Part shown: in pieces, positions 1 through 11,773 of the stretch
Layout of the letters: every line of letters starts with the position of its first letter
Position numbering within the stretch: the stretch's first letter is position 1
Source of the DNA: Liolophura sinensis
Lineage: Eukaryota; Mollusca; Polyplacophora; Chitonida; Chitonidae
Assembly (NCBI RefSeq): GCF_032854445.1
Contig: NC_088301.1
Coordinates: forward strand, 16,056,281-16,120,280
Direction of reading: 5' to 3'
DNA: 64,000 nt
Notes under the pieces: generated by a model
Database searches by the model: none
What the model saw: only the letters and a program-made list of their open reading frames with translations
Told to the model about the DNA's origin: nothing
Made by a program: the position numbers and the translations under genes

Positions 1-354
1 CAATAGACCATCCATAACCTCTTCCATAAAGACAGACAGACAGACAAAATGATAAACAGACAGACAGACAAAAAACACCCACAAAAACATACATATTAAC
101 TTGGCGAAGGCAATTGTCGAATAAACTATGAAATAAAAGATTGATAACTTATTACACGTTTACAAATATTGGTGGAATCATTTCCAAATGCCTCATTAAT
201 AAGTTTCTATATACGCGCTGCAATCGGGACAGTTGTCAAAACCGATTAGTTTGTGGCTTGTCTTTGGTAGCTTAGGACCTTAATACTTGAACACGAGTCA
301 GATGTGCAATACTGTTTTGATTGGGCCAATAAAGGGCGGCTAATCAGTTTAGTG

Positions 355-480
355 TGTGTGGTCGTTTACGTGCAAAAGAAGTAGGTGTACTTCACCGGTT
401 ACGTGTGACCATTCGGCAGTTATCACTATGTCGTTGCTGCTCTTCTTCCCCACTCCATGCTGTGTGTTTTTAATTATATT
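355..480 (+). repeat. Dispersed repeat related to the 18.4-19.8 kb family
   Basis: The segment with 'ggttacgtgtgacc' followed by a 'cgttgctgctc' motif and 'tttttaattatatt' is shared, diverged, with copies at about 18415-18552 and 18790-18915 (same strand) and 19548-19690 (opposite strand). It is likely an old transposon fragment. No coding capacity was recognised. Confidence 0.5.
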
Positions 481-509
481 ATCAACATCAACAAAGATAT
501 CTCTGACCG

Positions 510-664
510 TAAGTGGGAAGGTCTGCCAACAACCTGCGGATGGTCGTGGGTTTCACCCGAGCTGTGCCCGGTTTCCACCCACCATAATGCTGGCCGCCGT
601 CGTATGAGTGAAATATTCTTGAATACAGCTTAAAACACCAATCAAATAAATAAATAAATAAATC
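510..664 (+). repeat. SINE family A, 3' part
   Basis: This copy shows the conserved body (ggaaggtctgcca, ggtttc, ccaccataatgctggccgccgtcgta), then 'gtgaaatattcttga', 'aaaacaccaatc' and an (AAAT)n tail. The tRNA-like head is missing, as is usual for 5'-truncated retroposons. Confidence 0.8.
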
Positions 665-666
665 AA

Positions 667-1179
667 CAAAGATATCATGGTCATTGGGTACCGTATTGCG
701 AAGTTGTGTCGATTAACTGATTTCGTGCGAAAAGAAAAATTGTTGCAGTGCATGTACTAAGCAATATGTCATTGCACATCGATTGCAATAGATACGTTTC
801 TACTGTAAAGGAATCATTCGCTTTGATGGCAGATCAAATTACAAAGGTTTATCCGTTACACAGTTCTTGTTCTTGGAAGAACATTCTGCGCGAACAATTA
901 CGACTTGATTGTGTAGCTATACTAAGTAGCTGAAGAGCAATAAATCATCATTAATAGTTTTCATTGTCGTGCTGCAATGAAGCCGCTTCTTGATAAATGT
1001 GTAGGTAATAAACAGTATAGTTAACGGCACTAACCACATGCTTGCTTGAATCCGTCTTTTTCCAACTCGACTGTGAATTACGTCAATGGATTATTTCTGG
1101 ACAGTCATGGCAAAGGCACACTGACAAGGCCGATGACATCACGGTGCCACAGGAGCGGGATAAGTGTGACCTATCAGTG
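667..1179. other. No gene recognised
   Basis: The sequence is AT-rich with short open frames only. I see no splice-flanked conserved exon, RNA gene or repeat that I can name. Confidence 0.5.
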
Positions 1180-2290
1180 TCACAGTACCGAGATGAGTAT
1201 GACATCCCCAGTGTCACAGTAGCGGGATGAGTACGACATATCAGTGTCAAAGGGATGAGTATGGCATCCCAGTTTCACAGGGATGAGTATGACATGCACA
1301 GGACGGGGATGAGAATGACATATCAGTGTTACAGGACCGGGATGAGTATGACACACAGAGGACTGGAATGAGTATGACATACCACTGTCACAGGGCAGGG
1401 ATGAGTATGACATACCAGTGTCACAGGACCGGGATGAGTGTTACATCCCAGTGTCACAGGACCGGGATGAGTGTGACACACACAGGACTGGAAAGAGTAT
1501 GACATACTAGTGCCACAGGGCCGGGATGAGTATGACATCCCTTTCTCACAGGACCGGGAGGAGTATGACATCCCAGTGTCACGTGAGCGGGGTGAGTATG
1601 ACATACACAGGACCGGAATGAGTGTGATATACAAATGGCCAGGACATACACGGGACCGGAAGGAGTATGACATACAAAGGACCGGGACGAGTATGACATA
1701 CACAGAACCAGGATGAGTGCGACATACACAGGACAGGGATGAGTATGACATACACAGAACTGAGATGAGTATTATATACACAGGGCCAGGATGATTATGA
1801 CATACACAGGACCAGGATGAGTATGACATCCCAGTCTCACATGACAGGGATGAGTATGACATCACGGTCTCACAGGACTGCGATGAGTCTCACGTCCCAG
1901 TGTCTCAAGACCGGAATTAGTATGACGTTCCAGTGTCTCAAGACCGGAATTAGTATGACGTTCCAGTGTCTCAACACCGGAATTAGTATGACGTTCCAGT
2001 GTCTCAAGACCGGAATTAGTATGACGTTCCAGTGTCTCAAGACTTGGATGAATATGACATTCCAGTGTAACAGGACCGGGATGAGTATGGCATTCCAGTG
2101 TAACAGAACTGTGATGAGTACGGCATACACAGAACCGGGATGAGTATGATATCCCAGTCTCACAGGTCAGGGGTGAGTATGACTTCCCAGTGTCTCAGGA
2201 CCGGGATGACAATTGCTTTCCAGTGACAAAGAGCTATGATGATGATGACATCCTAATGTCACAGGACCGTGATGAGTATGAGATCCCAGT
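1180..2290. repeat. 33-bp minisatellite array
   Basis: This is a tandem array with unit 'gatgagtatgacatcccag' followed by 'tgtcacaggaccgg' (about 33 bp), including shortened units ending in 'acacaggaccgg' and a GTCTCAAGACCGGAATTA variant block near 1900-2040. Because the unit is a multiple of three, long open frames appear on both strands. They read as an 11-residue periodic peptide and are best explained as a by-product of the repeat rather than as genes. Confidence 0.9.
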
Positions 2291-2299
2291 GTTACAGAA

Positions 2300-3589
2300 A
2301 TTCATGTTACATTTAAGTGTCACAGCCGGTGGTGACAGAACAAACTGGTGTCACATCGCCGTGATAACAGAAATATATGGATGTCACAGGGCTGTAGTAA
2401 CACTGACATCCCTGTGTCGAAGGGCCGTGACTATACTGACATCCCAGTCGCAAGGCCGTGACATCCCGAAGTCACACAAAGTCGTACAAGATATCGATTT
2501 CACCATCATTAGCCGTCCAGATTTATTGCCTACTACTCATACGTTGGCGTTTGTGACGTCGTACACTGTTAAGGCCAATTTCCACTGCACACAGCGCCGC
2601 AAATTTCTCGCAGCATGTTGAAATGTCACGCTGCATTTATTTCTGTACTGTCCCAAAATATGTTATGTGTTAGGGACATTATGGCGGATAAACGCTTGGG
2701 TCGGAACGTTATATTAGCTACAGCACAGAACTGACCATCTTCTAATAATTCTGTTAACGGGATGTGGATTTCCTGCAGACGGTGAACTTAGACAAGTACG
2801 TTAATTATTTGCAGAAAATCCATTAGATGAAGTGTCTTTTCAATCAGCAATAGATGGAGTGTGTTACGATGGCTTAAGCTCCCAGGTTTAGTATTATCAT
2901 TTGTGACGGCCACAGAGCAGCAACCTTGACTGGGAGCACGTACTTCCATTTTTATGCATTCCTACGTAATGAAGACTTGAGCCCAGTCTTCCAACTATTA
3001 CAATTTATTGTATATCTCGTTAATGGAATAAAAAGGGCCTTCTTATTGTTCGTCTATCCACCTGCATGATGAATTGACAGGCAGGTTCATATACAATCTT
3101 GCTGAAAAGATGATAACCATTAACAGTCACACGATATACTCAAGAGTCTAAAGAAAGTAATATTTGGCCATTTGTTACATTCCGAGTCGCGCTTCGCCCC
3201 TAACCCTAACCTCAAACGATATGAAATGAAGGTTTACAAATGACGGTAGTGCTGTCGACAGTTCTGTGGCAGTTCTGCACGTAGATCTTACAATTATCTC
3301 GAGGGTATGACGCAGCAAATCAGAGTGAGGGCAGAGGGCAACACGTGCATAACAATACAAGTGTACTACCAATATAACAACGGCGAGATGCGAATTTCTA
3401 TTGCACTAGAGGTAGATCGATTGAGATCCATAAGATTACATTATACTTTTCAAAAGCCTTCACTGTCGCCCCGACTTTATTTGTCACAATGTCAGGAACC
3501 GCAGATCGTCATCGTCAACCGCATTTTTAATATTTATGACAAGCTCTACATGCATCTTCCCCACTCGTACTCTTGTTTTTACTTGTGGC
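2300..3589. other. No gene recognised
   Basis: I find short open frames on both strands (for example 3175-3372 minus and 3307-3645 plus) without recognisable domains, signal peptide or splice context. There is no repeat family I can name. Confidence 0.5.
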
Positions 3590-4100
3590 TGAAAACAACT
3601 TCAGTGTTACCTATGACTAGCAATAGATATCCTTCCAAAGCTTGATGTCCGTCTTAAAAGTAGCTAAGAACAAATATCTGTCCCACGTGTGACCTTAGAT
3701 TTACAAGTGCCTGAGAACAAATATCTGTTTCGCGCGTGACCTCGGTCTTACCTGTTGAAGGGAAGAAATATCCTTTTCGCGCGTGACCTCGGTTTTACCT
3801 ATTGCTAAAGGATATATATGTCATACGTTCTCAAGCTTGATGTTAGACTTACAAGTGGCCGAGAACAAGCATGCCTGTCTCACACATGGTCAGGGTCTTA
3901 TCTGCAATTGCTAGGAAGAAATATGTGTCTCACGCGTGACCTTGGTGTTACCGGTTGCTGGAAAGAAATATAGACATCACGACTAACTTGTGACTAACAA
4001 TAAATATCTTTCCCAGTCTTGGTGTTAGACTTACAAGTCGCTGAGAACAAATGTCTGTTCCACGCGTGGCCTTAACCTTTACACGTAGCTGAGGACGCGA
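3590..4100. repeat. Degenerate tandem array (about 55-65 bp units)
   Basis: The phrases 'gagaacaaatatctgt', 'cgcgcgtgacct' and 'cttacaagt(g/c)gctgagaac' recur roughly every 55-65 bases with many substitutions and small indels. It is an old, decayed minisatellite. Confidence 0.7.
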
Positions 4101-5330
4101 ATAGATTCGACACTAGGAATGTTTTAGATCATTCTCTCCGCCGAGATCAAATTTTTCATCTCAGGCGTCGGCGAATGTCCCTTTTTACGAGGTAGTTTGA
4201 AGAAAGCACACATAGACCAGTTAAATATTTGCTAATTAACCGAGACGCTGTCAAATTTTGTCACAAATTTAGATCATGTGGGGAATTAAGTAGAGGATGT
4301 GACATGTGTTAACGCAGCTGTCAAAGAGGTAAATTCCTTAAATGTGATATTTACAGCTCCATTAGATTATAATGTAGACCAGGGGCGTATTTTTCACGTC
4401 AAATTAATCCACCTAAAGGGCGCCGTGTGGTCGTGGAGTTCTCCGTGAATTAGCGGTATAACAATTTCCATTCAGTAGCTTTTTCATGAAATTAAAGCGA
4501 GATAAACTGACCAAGAGCTAACATTATTATTTTCCTGATATCAGAAGACTGGCGTGGAAAAGATGTTAGATGATAATACATTTGACATTGAAATTTCTGT
4601 AAAATATGACACGGGTTAGACTTCACGATAACGTTAGGTATACATGACATAGTTTTAGCCTTGTAAAATGCCATAAAGGTGAGCCGCTCCATTGATAGGC
4701 GTGACAAAACTTCAGGAGACATTTGCAAATCAGTGTAAAGTAGATCGGCGAAGTTAATCCCAGTTTCTCGATCGCTTAAGCTATACTGCAAATAAAGGAC
4801 TATACAACTTTCTATCCAGTTTAAAAACAAAACGTCTAACACTATGCTAAGAACTGTAAAATACAAAACAGCATACAATGCGCCTACGAACCGTTATTTT
4901 TTTTTGTTAAATCTTCTTAACCACGTCTTTATTGTACATGTAAACAGGCAATAATTTAGCTATCAGTTAGAACCTTTCTTTCTTTCAAGAGAATTTTTTC
5001 TAAAATATATACAGTATGACGTTTCTGTGCAAAATTATAGTGGGCTCTTCTTGGGGCCATGAGGTACATGTACATGTCTTGAGGCCGAGTAGACCTGTAA
5101 TACAATTACGCACACGAGCGACCACCAGCCATATCTGTTACTGGTAGCAAGTGATAACAGCAACATTTCTCGCTGTGTCGTAGAGCGTCAAGTTCCCCTT
5201 GAGGCCATAGGCAGTTGCAATCAAAGCGCGACTGAGATACCTTGTTTAATTGTTATTTGACCTGAAACCCATTCACGGACTACGCATTTGAACTTTGATA
5301 TAGATCTCATGCCTGGAATATCCCCTGTCT
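4101..5330. other. No gene recognised
   Basis: The only long frame is 128 codons on the minus strand (4492-4878). It has no domain, motif or codon pattern I recognise, and I regard it as chance. Confidence 0.5.
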
Positions 5331-5334
5331 GCCC

Positions 5335-5520
5335 GGCTTCATTGAAAACTGATGACCGCTTCTCTCTTGTGTGTTACCGGCTTTATTTCTTATTTGTATA
5401 ATTTGTTATATACCTTTGACTTTGGGAGCTAGTGTTAAACGTTGTTTTGGAAATGGATCTTGCGATTATCGACTTGGAACGCCCTTGACGGAATACGAAT
5501 GGTATACAAATGTCGGACAT
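5335..5520. repeat. Dispersed repeat D, copy 1
   Basis: This segment containing 'gttaaacgttgttttgg', 'gattatcgacttgga' and 'ggtatacaaatgtcgg' recurs, diverged, at about 14985-15215, 17660-17843 and 26100-26190. Parts of the minus-strand translations of the copies resemble each other, so it may derive from transposon coding sequence. The family is not identified. Confidence 0.55.
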
Positions 5521-6077
5521 GACGCTTATATTTGACAAATGATGCGTCTAAATCACACATGTCTGTCCACCCGTGCTGGAAACTGCCAAAGTATATCCGT
5601 TTTCCCTAAAAAATAAATTCTTTTATATGTGAAATATATTTGAGCAGGTCGCACGGGAACAGTCAAATACTAAAACACGAATAAAACAGTCATGCAGCTT
5701 AACAGAAAACAGGACAATCGCTAGTCTAATGGCTTCTTCAAAGTCAACAAAGTCGAATGTTCGAATCTATATACAATTTTTGTTCGGTTGTATATTAGTT
5801 CGATAACGACTTAAAATTCCATTCAAATACATCAGTGAAAAGCAGCAGAACAAAAATGACTGACATGTTTTTTAAATATTGTAATGATGAGAGACATGTA
5901 TGGGTTTAGTTTTGCTATTTTTACTCTTTTATTGATTTATTTATTCTCTCGTGTAAAGCCGTGCTCTAGATTTTTGACTTACATGACAAGGATTTGGGAG
6001 GGGCGATTGAAAGAGTTATAATTTTTTTATTTTTATTTATTAATTTATGAATTTATTTATTTATTTATATACCCGAG

Positions 6078-6434
6078 GTCAAGTTTGATGAGTCCGCTTC
6101 GGAACCGGTAGATCCAGGATCAATCCTTGATCGAGTCACACCTAAGACTTTAAAAGAGGAAGTTGTAGCTTCCTCGCTTGACGTTCAGCATGAAGGGGAT
6201 AGTGCAACGATTGGTTGACCCGTATCAGTATAATGGCTCGGGCGGGACAGCTTACTTGCCTTCGGTAAGTCGTCTCAGTGAAGCAGCACTAAATAAAAGA
6301 GCGGTGGAAATCCGTCCTGCAACAAGGGGCACATTACACGTACATGCATCCTAAGGATTCCTTCGTCGTCATATGACTGAAAAATTGTTGAGTACGACGT
6401 TAAACCCCAAGCACTCACTCACTCACTCACTCAA
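6078..6434 (+). repeat. SINE family B, near full length
   Basis: A tRNA-like head (gtccgcttcgg ... gtagatccaggatcaatcc) is followed by 'acacctaagactttaaaagagg', 'gcggtggaaatccgtcctgcaac', 'gactgaaaaattgttgagtacgacg', 'ttaaaccccaag' and a (CACT)n tail. The same body is found at 37768, 60597 and, interrupted, at 24890. Confidence 0.85.
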
Positions 6435-6538
6435 GTTTGATGACACAAGAAAAAGAGTAAATAACTGCTGTTCGTCACGTGAACTATCTGATAAGGTCCT
6501 TACTTAAAGTCGTGGCCCATGCAGCATGAAGACGACCA

Positions 6539-7612
6539 TTATACTGACCATTGCCCAGTGGTTTGTAAATGAACTCTGTTACTGTTTGCAATATTACTTA
6601 ACCTTGGATCTTGACCTACCCTGTTATTGCAACATGAGCAAAAGATAGTCTTGAGAGAGTTAGTGAACGGTCTTATACGAAAGGCATAGACAATTGGATT
6701 GATACTGTAGTTAAGAAATAGTACACATGTTCCCATTTCATCCAGGGTGTTGAGTCGAAGTGGTGTAGCTCGAAAAATGGAATTTAGGTGTAGGGCTATA
6801 GGGGATACAATAAGAGTAAATACGGAGAAAATAAGCAAGATGAAAAGGGTGAGCGATGTTTTGGATTCAGCTCGTCTGGAGACATTCAATGTCATGGCGT
6901 TCCTCCGGACAAACACTATAAGCTTTCTGTAAAATGCTGACGCAACCACAAGATAAATCAAGGCACTAATTCCTAAGACATAGTAATTTAGTTTCCTTGG
7001 AGCTGTAAATTCGGTAAAGCTATTGCAATGCTGAAGATCTTCTTTATCCGTCATCTTTGTTATCACAGACACACACCCAACGATGACAACATGCACAGTC
7101 CAACCAGTGGCGAGGTATGCAGCGGCCGAGCGCCTGTTAAACCATTTCTTGTACACCGACACTGACTTGGTTATCAGACAGTATCTGTTAATACTGATTA
7201 GACACTGAGTCTGCAGCGACATGCTAGGCAACAGGGTGAATGAGACCTTCCATAGATAACATGACTGAATTGAGACATTGTTTGTAGTCACTGCTAAATA
7301 CCACGGTATAGCGACGCAGCAGTTTAGCAGATCCGTAAGTGCTTGGTGCCAGAGAAGTCCGTACGACACTGTCCACAACTGGCGTACCTTAATAAATGAT
7401 AGAAGAAACAATGCATTTGCAAGAGTTCCGAAAACACACATCACCGACGCGATAATATAGTAACTTGTGGAAGCTGTGCGAACTCCGTGGTCGTCTCTTG
7501 TGATGTTTCCAGCCTCAGAGGCGTTCCCATTGACGAAATACATGTTTGATGAGATTGTTAACCCCAGCAATATCCAATGATTGTAGTTAATTCTTTCTTT
7601 TATCAACAGCAT
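6539..7612 (-). CDS. Class A (rhodopsin-type) G-protein-coupled receptor, orphan
   Basis: A single uninterrupted frame of 357 codons encodes a seven-transmembrane receptor. Residues 12-20 are hydrophobic and may be a signal peptide. N30 and N36 are in N-glycosylation sequons. TM1 carries GTLANAL (62-68), TM2 has ALTDLL (91-96), and the usual disulfide pair is C118 (top of TM3) and C196 (ECL2). The DRY motif is NRY (142-144), and W171 lies in TM4. TM6 has the family proline (P271) but no CWxP tryptophan. TM7 ends with NPIVY (305-309), and C325/C327/C328 could be palmitoylated. It should act at the plasma membrane through heterotrimeric G proteins, but the ligand cannot be deduced. The first Met is used because it precedes the hydrophobic leader; Met24 is an alternative. 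The gene is intronless, intact and divergently oriented from the downstream cluster, from which it looks functionally unrelated. Family assignment is secure; subfamily is not. Confidence 0.9.
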   Translation of the reverse strand: MLLIKERINYNHWILLGLTISSNMYFVNGNASEAGNITRDDHGVRTASTSYYIIASVMCVFGTLANALFLLSFIKVRQLWTVSYGLLWHQALTDLLNCCVAIPWYLAVTTNNVSIQSCYLWKVSFTLLPSMSLQTQCLISINRYCLITKSVSVYKKWFNRRSAAAYLATGWTVHVVIVGCVSVITKMTDKEDLQHCNSFTEFTAPRKLNYYVLGISALIYLVVASAFYRKLIVFVRRNAMTLNVSRRAESKTSLTLFILLIFSVFTLIVSPIALHLNSIFRATPLRLNTLDEMGTCVLFLNYSINPIVYAFRIRPFTNSLKTIFCSCCNNRVGQDPRLSNIANSNRVHLQTTGQWSV

Positions 7613-9325
7613 TTCAAAGCCAGTAAAGCAGCCCGAGTTTGGGCGTGAAATATACTAATCATCACTTATGGCAAGAACGGTTATCCTTGAAATTTGTCCA
7701 TAAACACCAATGCAATAACACTTCTCACAAGACTGTCTCCGTTATAAGGCTTCTTTCTGTTCACAAGACAATCATCCGATTTCTTCTTGATGATGGTACA
7801 CAAAAAGTTCTTGAATGTGTGAAGATTGTTGAGTTTAAAATAGTGTGAAGACACAGAATCATCGAATCACAGAATCAGAGAATAATGACACATTTCCATT
7901 ACAACTGTCTCTTTCTTCCAAGGGAATGGTGGGCTTTGAGTTTCTGTTACACCATAGTCGTTATCGTCTGTTAAGAAAAATGTCAACTGTACAGAGCTCA
8001 AAGACTGAATCTGCGTTATATCCTTTTTGTAGCACATGACCAATCTTTGTTTGTTAGTAAAATTCCAGCGTTATAGACCCAAACATTAGAATGGTTCGGC
8101 ACCCATGCGGACATTTCAGTCCGCCCATATGTGTAGTGCTCAGACTCTCTCGTGTAAAGTGTTTCTAACATGGTATGTACACGAAATACGCTGTTTTGTC
8201 ATATATTTCAGAGGGGAGAGGCTAATGAAGTGCGAACTCTAATGGGAAATGACCCCCGTACTGGACAAATCGTCCTGCGGCGTCTGTCTTTGTTTTCCTT
8301 GTTCACGTCCCATTACAATGGTGGACTCGTCTGTCATTATTAACAAGGATGTGTCTGTCGTGCTGTATTTTACGTTACCTTATTACGTTAAACCAATTGT
8401 CAATATAGGATGTGGCAGAAAACTAAATAATACTGTCTCTTAATATATATATTTATATGGACGAAGCATTGATTAGATGCGGCAGTTTCATAAGCTATTC
8501 ACACCTACGTGGAGTAATGTCCCAGTGTCAGCATGGAAACCATGACAACATTCCTTAATAAGGTAAATTTGCAGATCTCTATATCTGGGAATGTCGTCTG
8601 TTTCCTCTCATCTACGTATAATGACATCAAGTAAATTGTGCTTGGGGGAGGAAACTAATGATGCTCTGTACACATTAACAATAGTAGAAGTAAACTTCTA
8701 ATTAATGAACACATAGTGGTGTCCTAGTAATGCACTATGTATACAGTATTAGGCTGATATGATATATAAAAAGCGCATGGATTGATTGGTTGATGTGATT
8801 GGTGCTTTACGGCATATACATGTTTACTCAACATTAGTTAAAATACGATCGTCGTCCTTGTGGAGGGGGAAAAGTAGTTATACACAAACCCTGCTTTATA
8901 AGTATACGTTTAATTGCTCGTGATCTCAAACGCTTCCTTTACGATAATACCGTTTCTGTTAAGGATCCAAAGGCGATTAAACAAGAAAACTATAGCATTG
9001 ATCTATACCTAGAAGTTGTTACGCCGTCGAAAAATCTCAGTAAAACCACGTTAGAACTGATCATATTGCTCCAAAAATATATTATTAACAATCAATATCT
9101 GTGGCAAATAGATATTTTTACTTCTTATTGTCAGCTTTTCGATCACCAGCACTAAGAGAATATGTTCAGAATATCATCTTTAAACTCTTCAGCACACCTT
9201 GTCCCTCCTGCTACACACCTCCGTGATCAGAAAATCTGAATTCTTCATCAAATCTCTCTATAAAATCTCACAGCATAAACGACATGTGTTACCTTTCTTA
9301 AGACCCGAATTGACAACTTGTTGTA
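7613..9325. other. Intergenic region, no gene recognised
   Basis: Only short frames are present. A fragment near 8790-8815 (gattggtgctttacggc) resembles the reverse complement of the SINE family A end. The rest is AT-rich and unassigned. Confidence 0.5.
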
Positions 9326-9328
9326 CAT

Positions 9329-9490
9329 GTTCTGCTGTAAACCTGGGGCCGGTTTTTTAAAGCTCATTTAGTTTGGTAAGCCCCTAACTACCATGACAAC
9401 GTATGTTGTAGAGATATAAGTGCACTTGGGCAAGGGTGATTTAACACTAGGTAAGCTTCATGAAACCGGCCCCAGGTTTACAGAAGAGCA
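9329..9490. mobile_element. Hairpin (MITE-like) element
   Basis: Arms of about 37 bases face each other. The left arm contains 'gtaaacctggggccggtttt', and its reverse complement 'aaaccggccccaggtttac' closes the element near 9480. About 85 bases of spacer lie between them. There is no coding capacity. A foldback structure with these ends fits a non-autonomous DNA transposon. Confidence 0.65.
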
Positions 9491-9535
9491 AATAAACCTG
9501 GACTTTTCAACAGACATCAATTTTGCATTGACTTC

Positions 9536-9690
9536 AGGGTTGTCAAAGGTCTGACAACAACCTGCGGATGGTGGTGGGTTTCCCCGGGTTCTATTCTGAA
9601 GCCCCACTACCCACCCCCACAATAATGATGGCCACCGTCATATAAGTGAAATACTCTTGAGTACGGCTTAAACAATTTTGGCAAACAATA
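9536..9690 (+). repeat. SINE family A, diverged copy
   Basis: Recognised by 'caacctgcggatggtggtggg', 'acaataatgatggccaccgtcatataag' and 'gaaatactcttgagtacggctta'. The copy is head-less and diverged. Confidence 0.7.
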
Positions 9691-10202
9691 AGTCTTGTGA
9701 GTATTCCTGAAGTCTCGCAAGTTCACAAAGGTTTGAACGAGACAAGACAGGGTTCCTCACAAGACAAGAAGACTCAACTGCGATATGATCAAAACGTTGT
9801 TGAACAAAATGGTAAAACTTTAAGCTAACAAATATGGGCTACACAATCTTTGCATATCATGCACATGACCCTGTGAAAAACCTGCTGTTTCGTAACTCTG
9901 ATTTGGTTGACGGCTTAAGCAGTGTGATTGATTTGAGAAGAAACAATTAGTAATTAACCCATCCTCTTCCACATTCAGATTACTCCGTTTCACCACACCC
10001 GCCAGGACACGGCCCAGTGGGCTGTTATTCAACAGTTCTTTCACTTCAGGTAAACCAGCCTATCTTTTTTGTCATGATCGCCCTCTGCCATATACGCTCC
10101 GTTGCCAGTCAATTGTGTGAGTCATTCATGGCAGTAAACAGAAGTTTTCCACCGTGAGCTTTGGATATATCGTTTTCGAGTCTGTGTTTGCTATTCATTA
10201 CC
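9691..10202. other. No gene recognised
   Basis: A 74-codon minus frame (9820-10044) has no recognisable feature. Nothing else stands out. Confidence 0.5.
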
Positions 10203-10778
10203 TAGTGAGTCAATATTTTCCCCTCATATACGGGATGGAACATTCCAGTCCCACGTCAGTGTGATAATCATGGCTACGGAGCCAATGTTTTCCCCTCATA
10301 TACGGGATGGAACATTCTAACCCGCGTCATTGGGATAATCACAATCACTGAGTCAATGTTTTCCTCTCATATTCGCGTCGGAACGTTCTAACCCGCGTCA
10401 TTGTGATAATCACAATCAATGAGTCAATATTTTCCCTCATATACGCGTCGGAACGTTCCAATCCCACGTCATTGTGATAATCACAATTACTGAGTCAATA
10501 TTTTCCCCTCATATACGCACCGGAACGTTCCAATCCCACGTCAGTGTGATAATCATGACTACGGAGTCAATATTTTCCCCTCATACACGCGATGGAATAT
10601 TTCAATCCCACGTCAGTGTGGTAATCATGACTACGGAGCCAGTGTTTTTCCCTCATATACGCGTCAGAACATTCTAACCCGCGTCATTGTGATAATCACA
10701 ATTACTGAGTCAATATTTTCCCCTCATATTCGCGTCGGAACATTCCAATCCCGTGTCATTGTGATAATCAGACGTACT
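10203..10778. repeat. 72-bp tandem array upstream of gene 1
   Basis: There are eight units of about 72 bp, each reading approximately 'gagtcaatattttcccctc', 'atatacgcgtcggaacgttcc', 'aatcccacgtcattgtga' and 'taatcacaatta'. Every unit keeps GTGATAATCA or a close variant, and seven of eight keep GAAnnTTC. The array ends about 270 bp before the first coding exon of gene 1. Confidence 0.9.
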
Positions 10779-11773
10779 GAGACGAATTTGTATATATACA
10801 TGCTTAATCAGTAACTACTACTTGTAAAGCGGTACATGTATAGCAGTGTATGTGTGTGTTTGCATATATTAGCTGCCGAAACTGTATAAAGTTAAATGAT
10901 ATGTATGTAGTATTAGCCATGTAAACTAGCCAGCATTTTGAATAAATTATGTCAAAAGAAAGTAATTTCGTAACCATTTCATGGGCTGGTGCTGTATAAA
11001 CAGGGCTGTCCCAAAACTCGCATAATTCGTCCTCTGACCTTTCCTTTCAGGTTCAGAATGGAGATGGTTCTTATTTTATCAGTGTTGGCTCTCTGGATTG
11101 TCTCTCCCTCCGAGAATGCCTATCCTCAGGGGGCGCCATATATGGTGTGTTCCACCATGATTCCAGAGCATGGCTTTCAATATCAGACGACCCCAGCGCC
11201 ATTTTCGGTTATGGCGTCCTCCAACAACTACAGAGGAAACAGTCAAATTATAGGTCGGTTCTGTACTGGTATAGTAGACGAATAGTTTGAGAAATCAAGA
11301 GCATGCGGAGATTGTGACAAACGCTAATTAAGCAGATTACAATGTGATAAAGAAATTTCAGGTTTTCTTTTCCATTTCTTTCTGTGTGGACATTGCTCTT
11401 GAAGTGAAAAACTCTTGAATATATATAGTATGTGTATAAATCCTTCTCAATATAGAGATAACTTATACCAGCCAACATGACAAATCTGGCTCACCATTAT
11501 ACATCAAGACAAATCAGGCATATAAGCCATTATTTGTCAAGTCAAACCTAAAATATTATCGATCATTCAGCTTAATGACAAACTTCGCTCACCATTACAC
11601 ATCAAGACAAATCAGACATATAAGTCATTGTTTGTCATGACAGACTTGGTATATAAGTCTTTATTTGGCATAAAAAATAAGACATCTGAGGAACTGGTTA
11701 ATTTAAACCTTTGTTAATTTAACACTGAAAAAGTTGATATATTATAGACTACATTTAAACTATTTTCTTCCAG

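Noticed and set aside
1329-2163. Long open frames on both strands
   Set aside because: They follow the 33-bp tandem repeat, occur on both strands with the same periodicity, and have no signal peptide or domain.
4492-4878. 128-codon minus-strand gene
   Set aside because: No domain, signal peptide, splice context or repeat homology was recognised. It is compatible with chance in AT-rich DNA.
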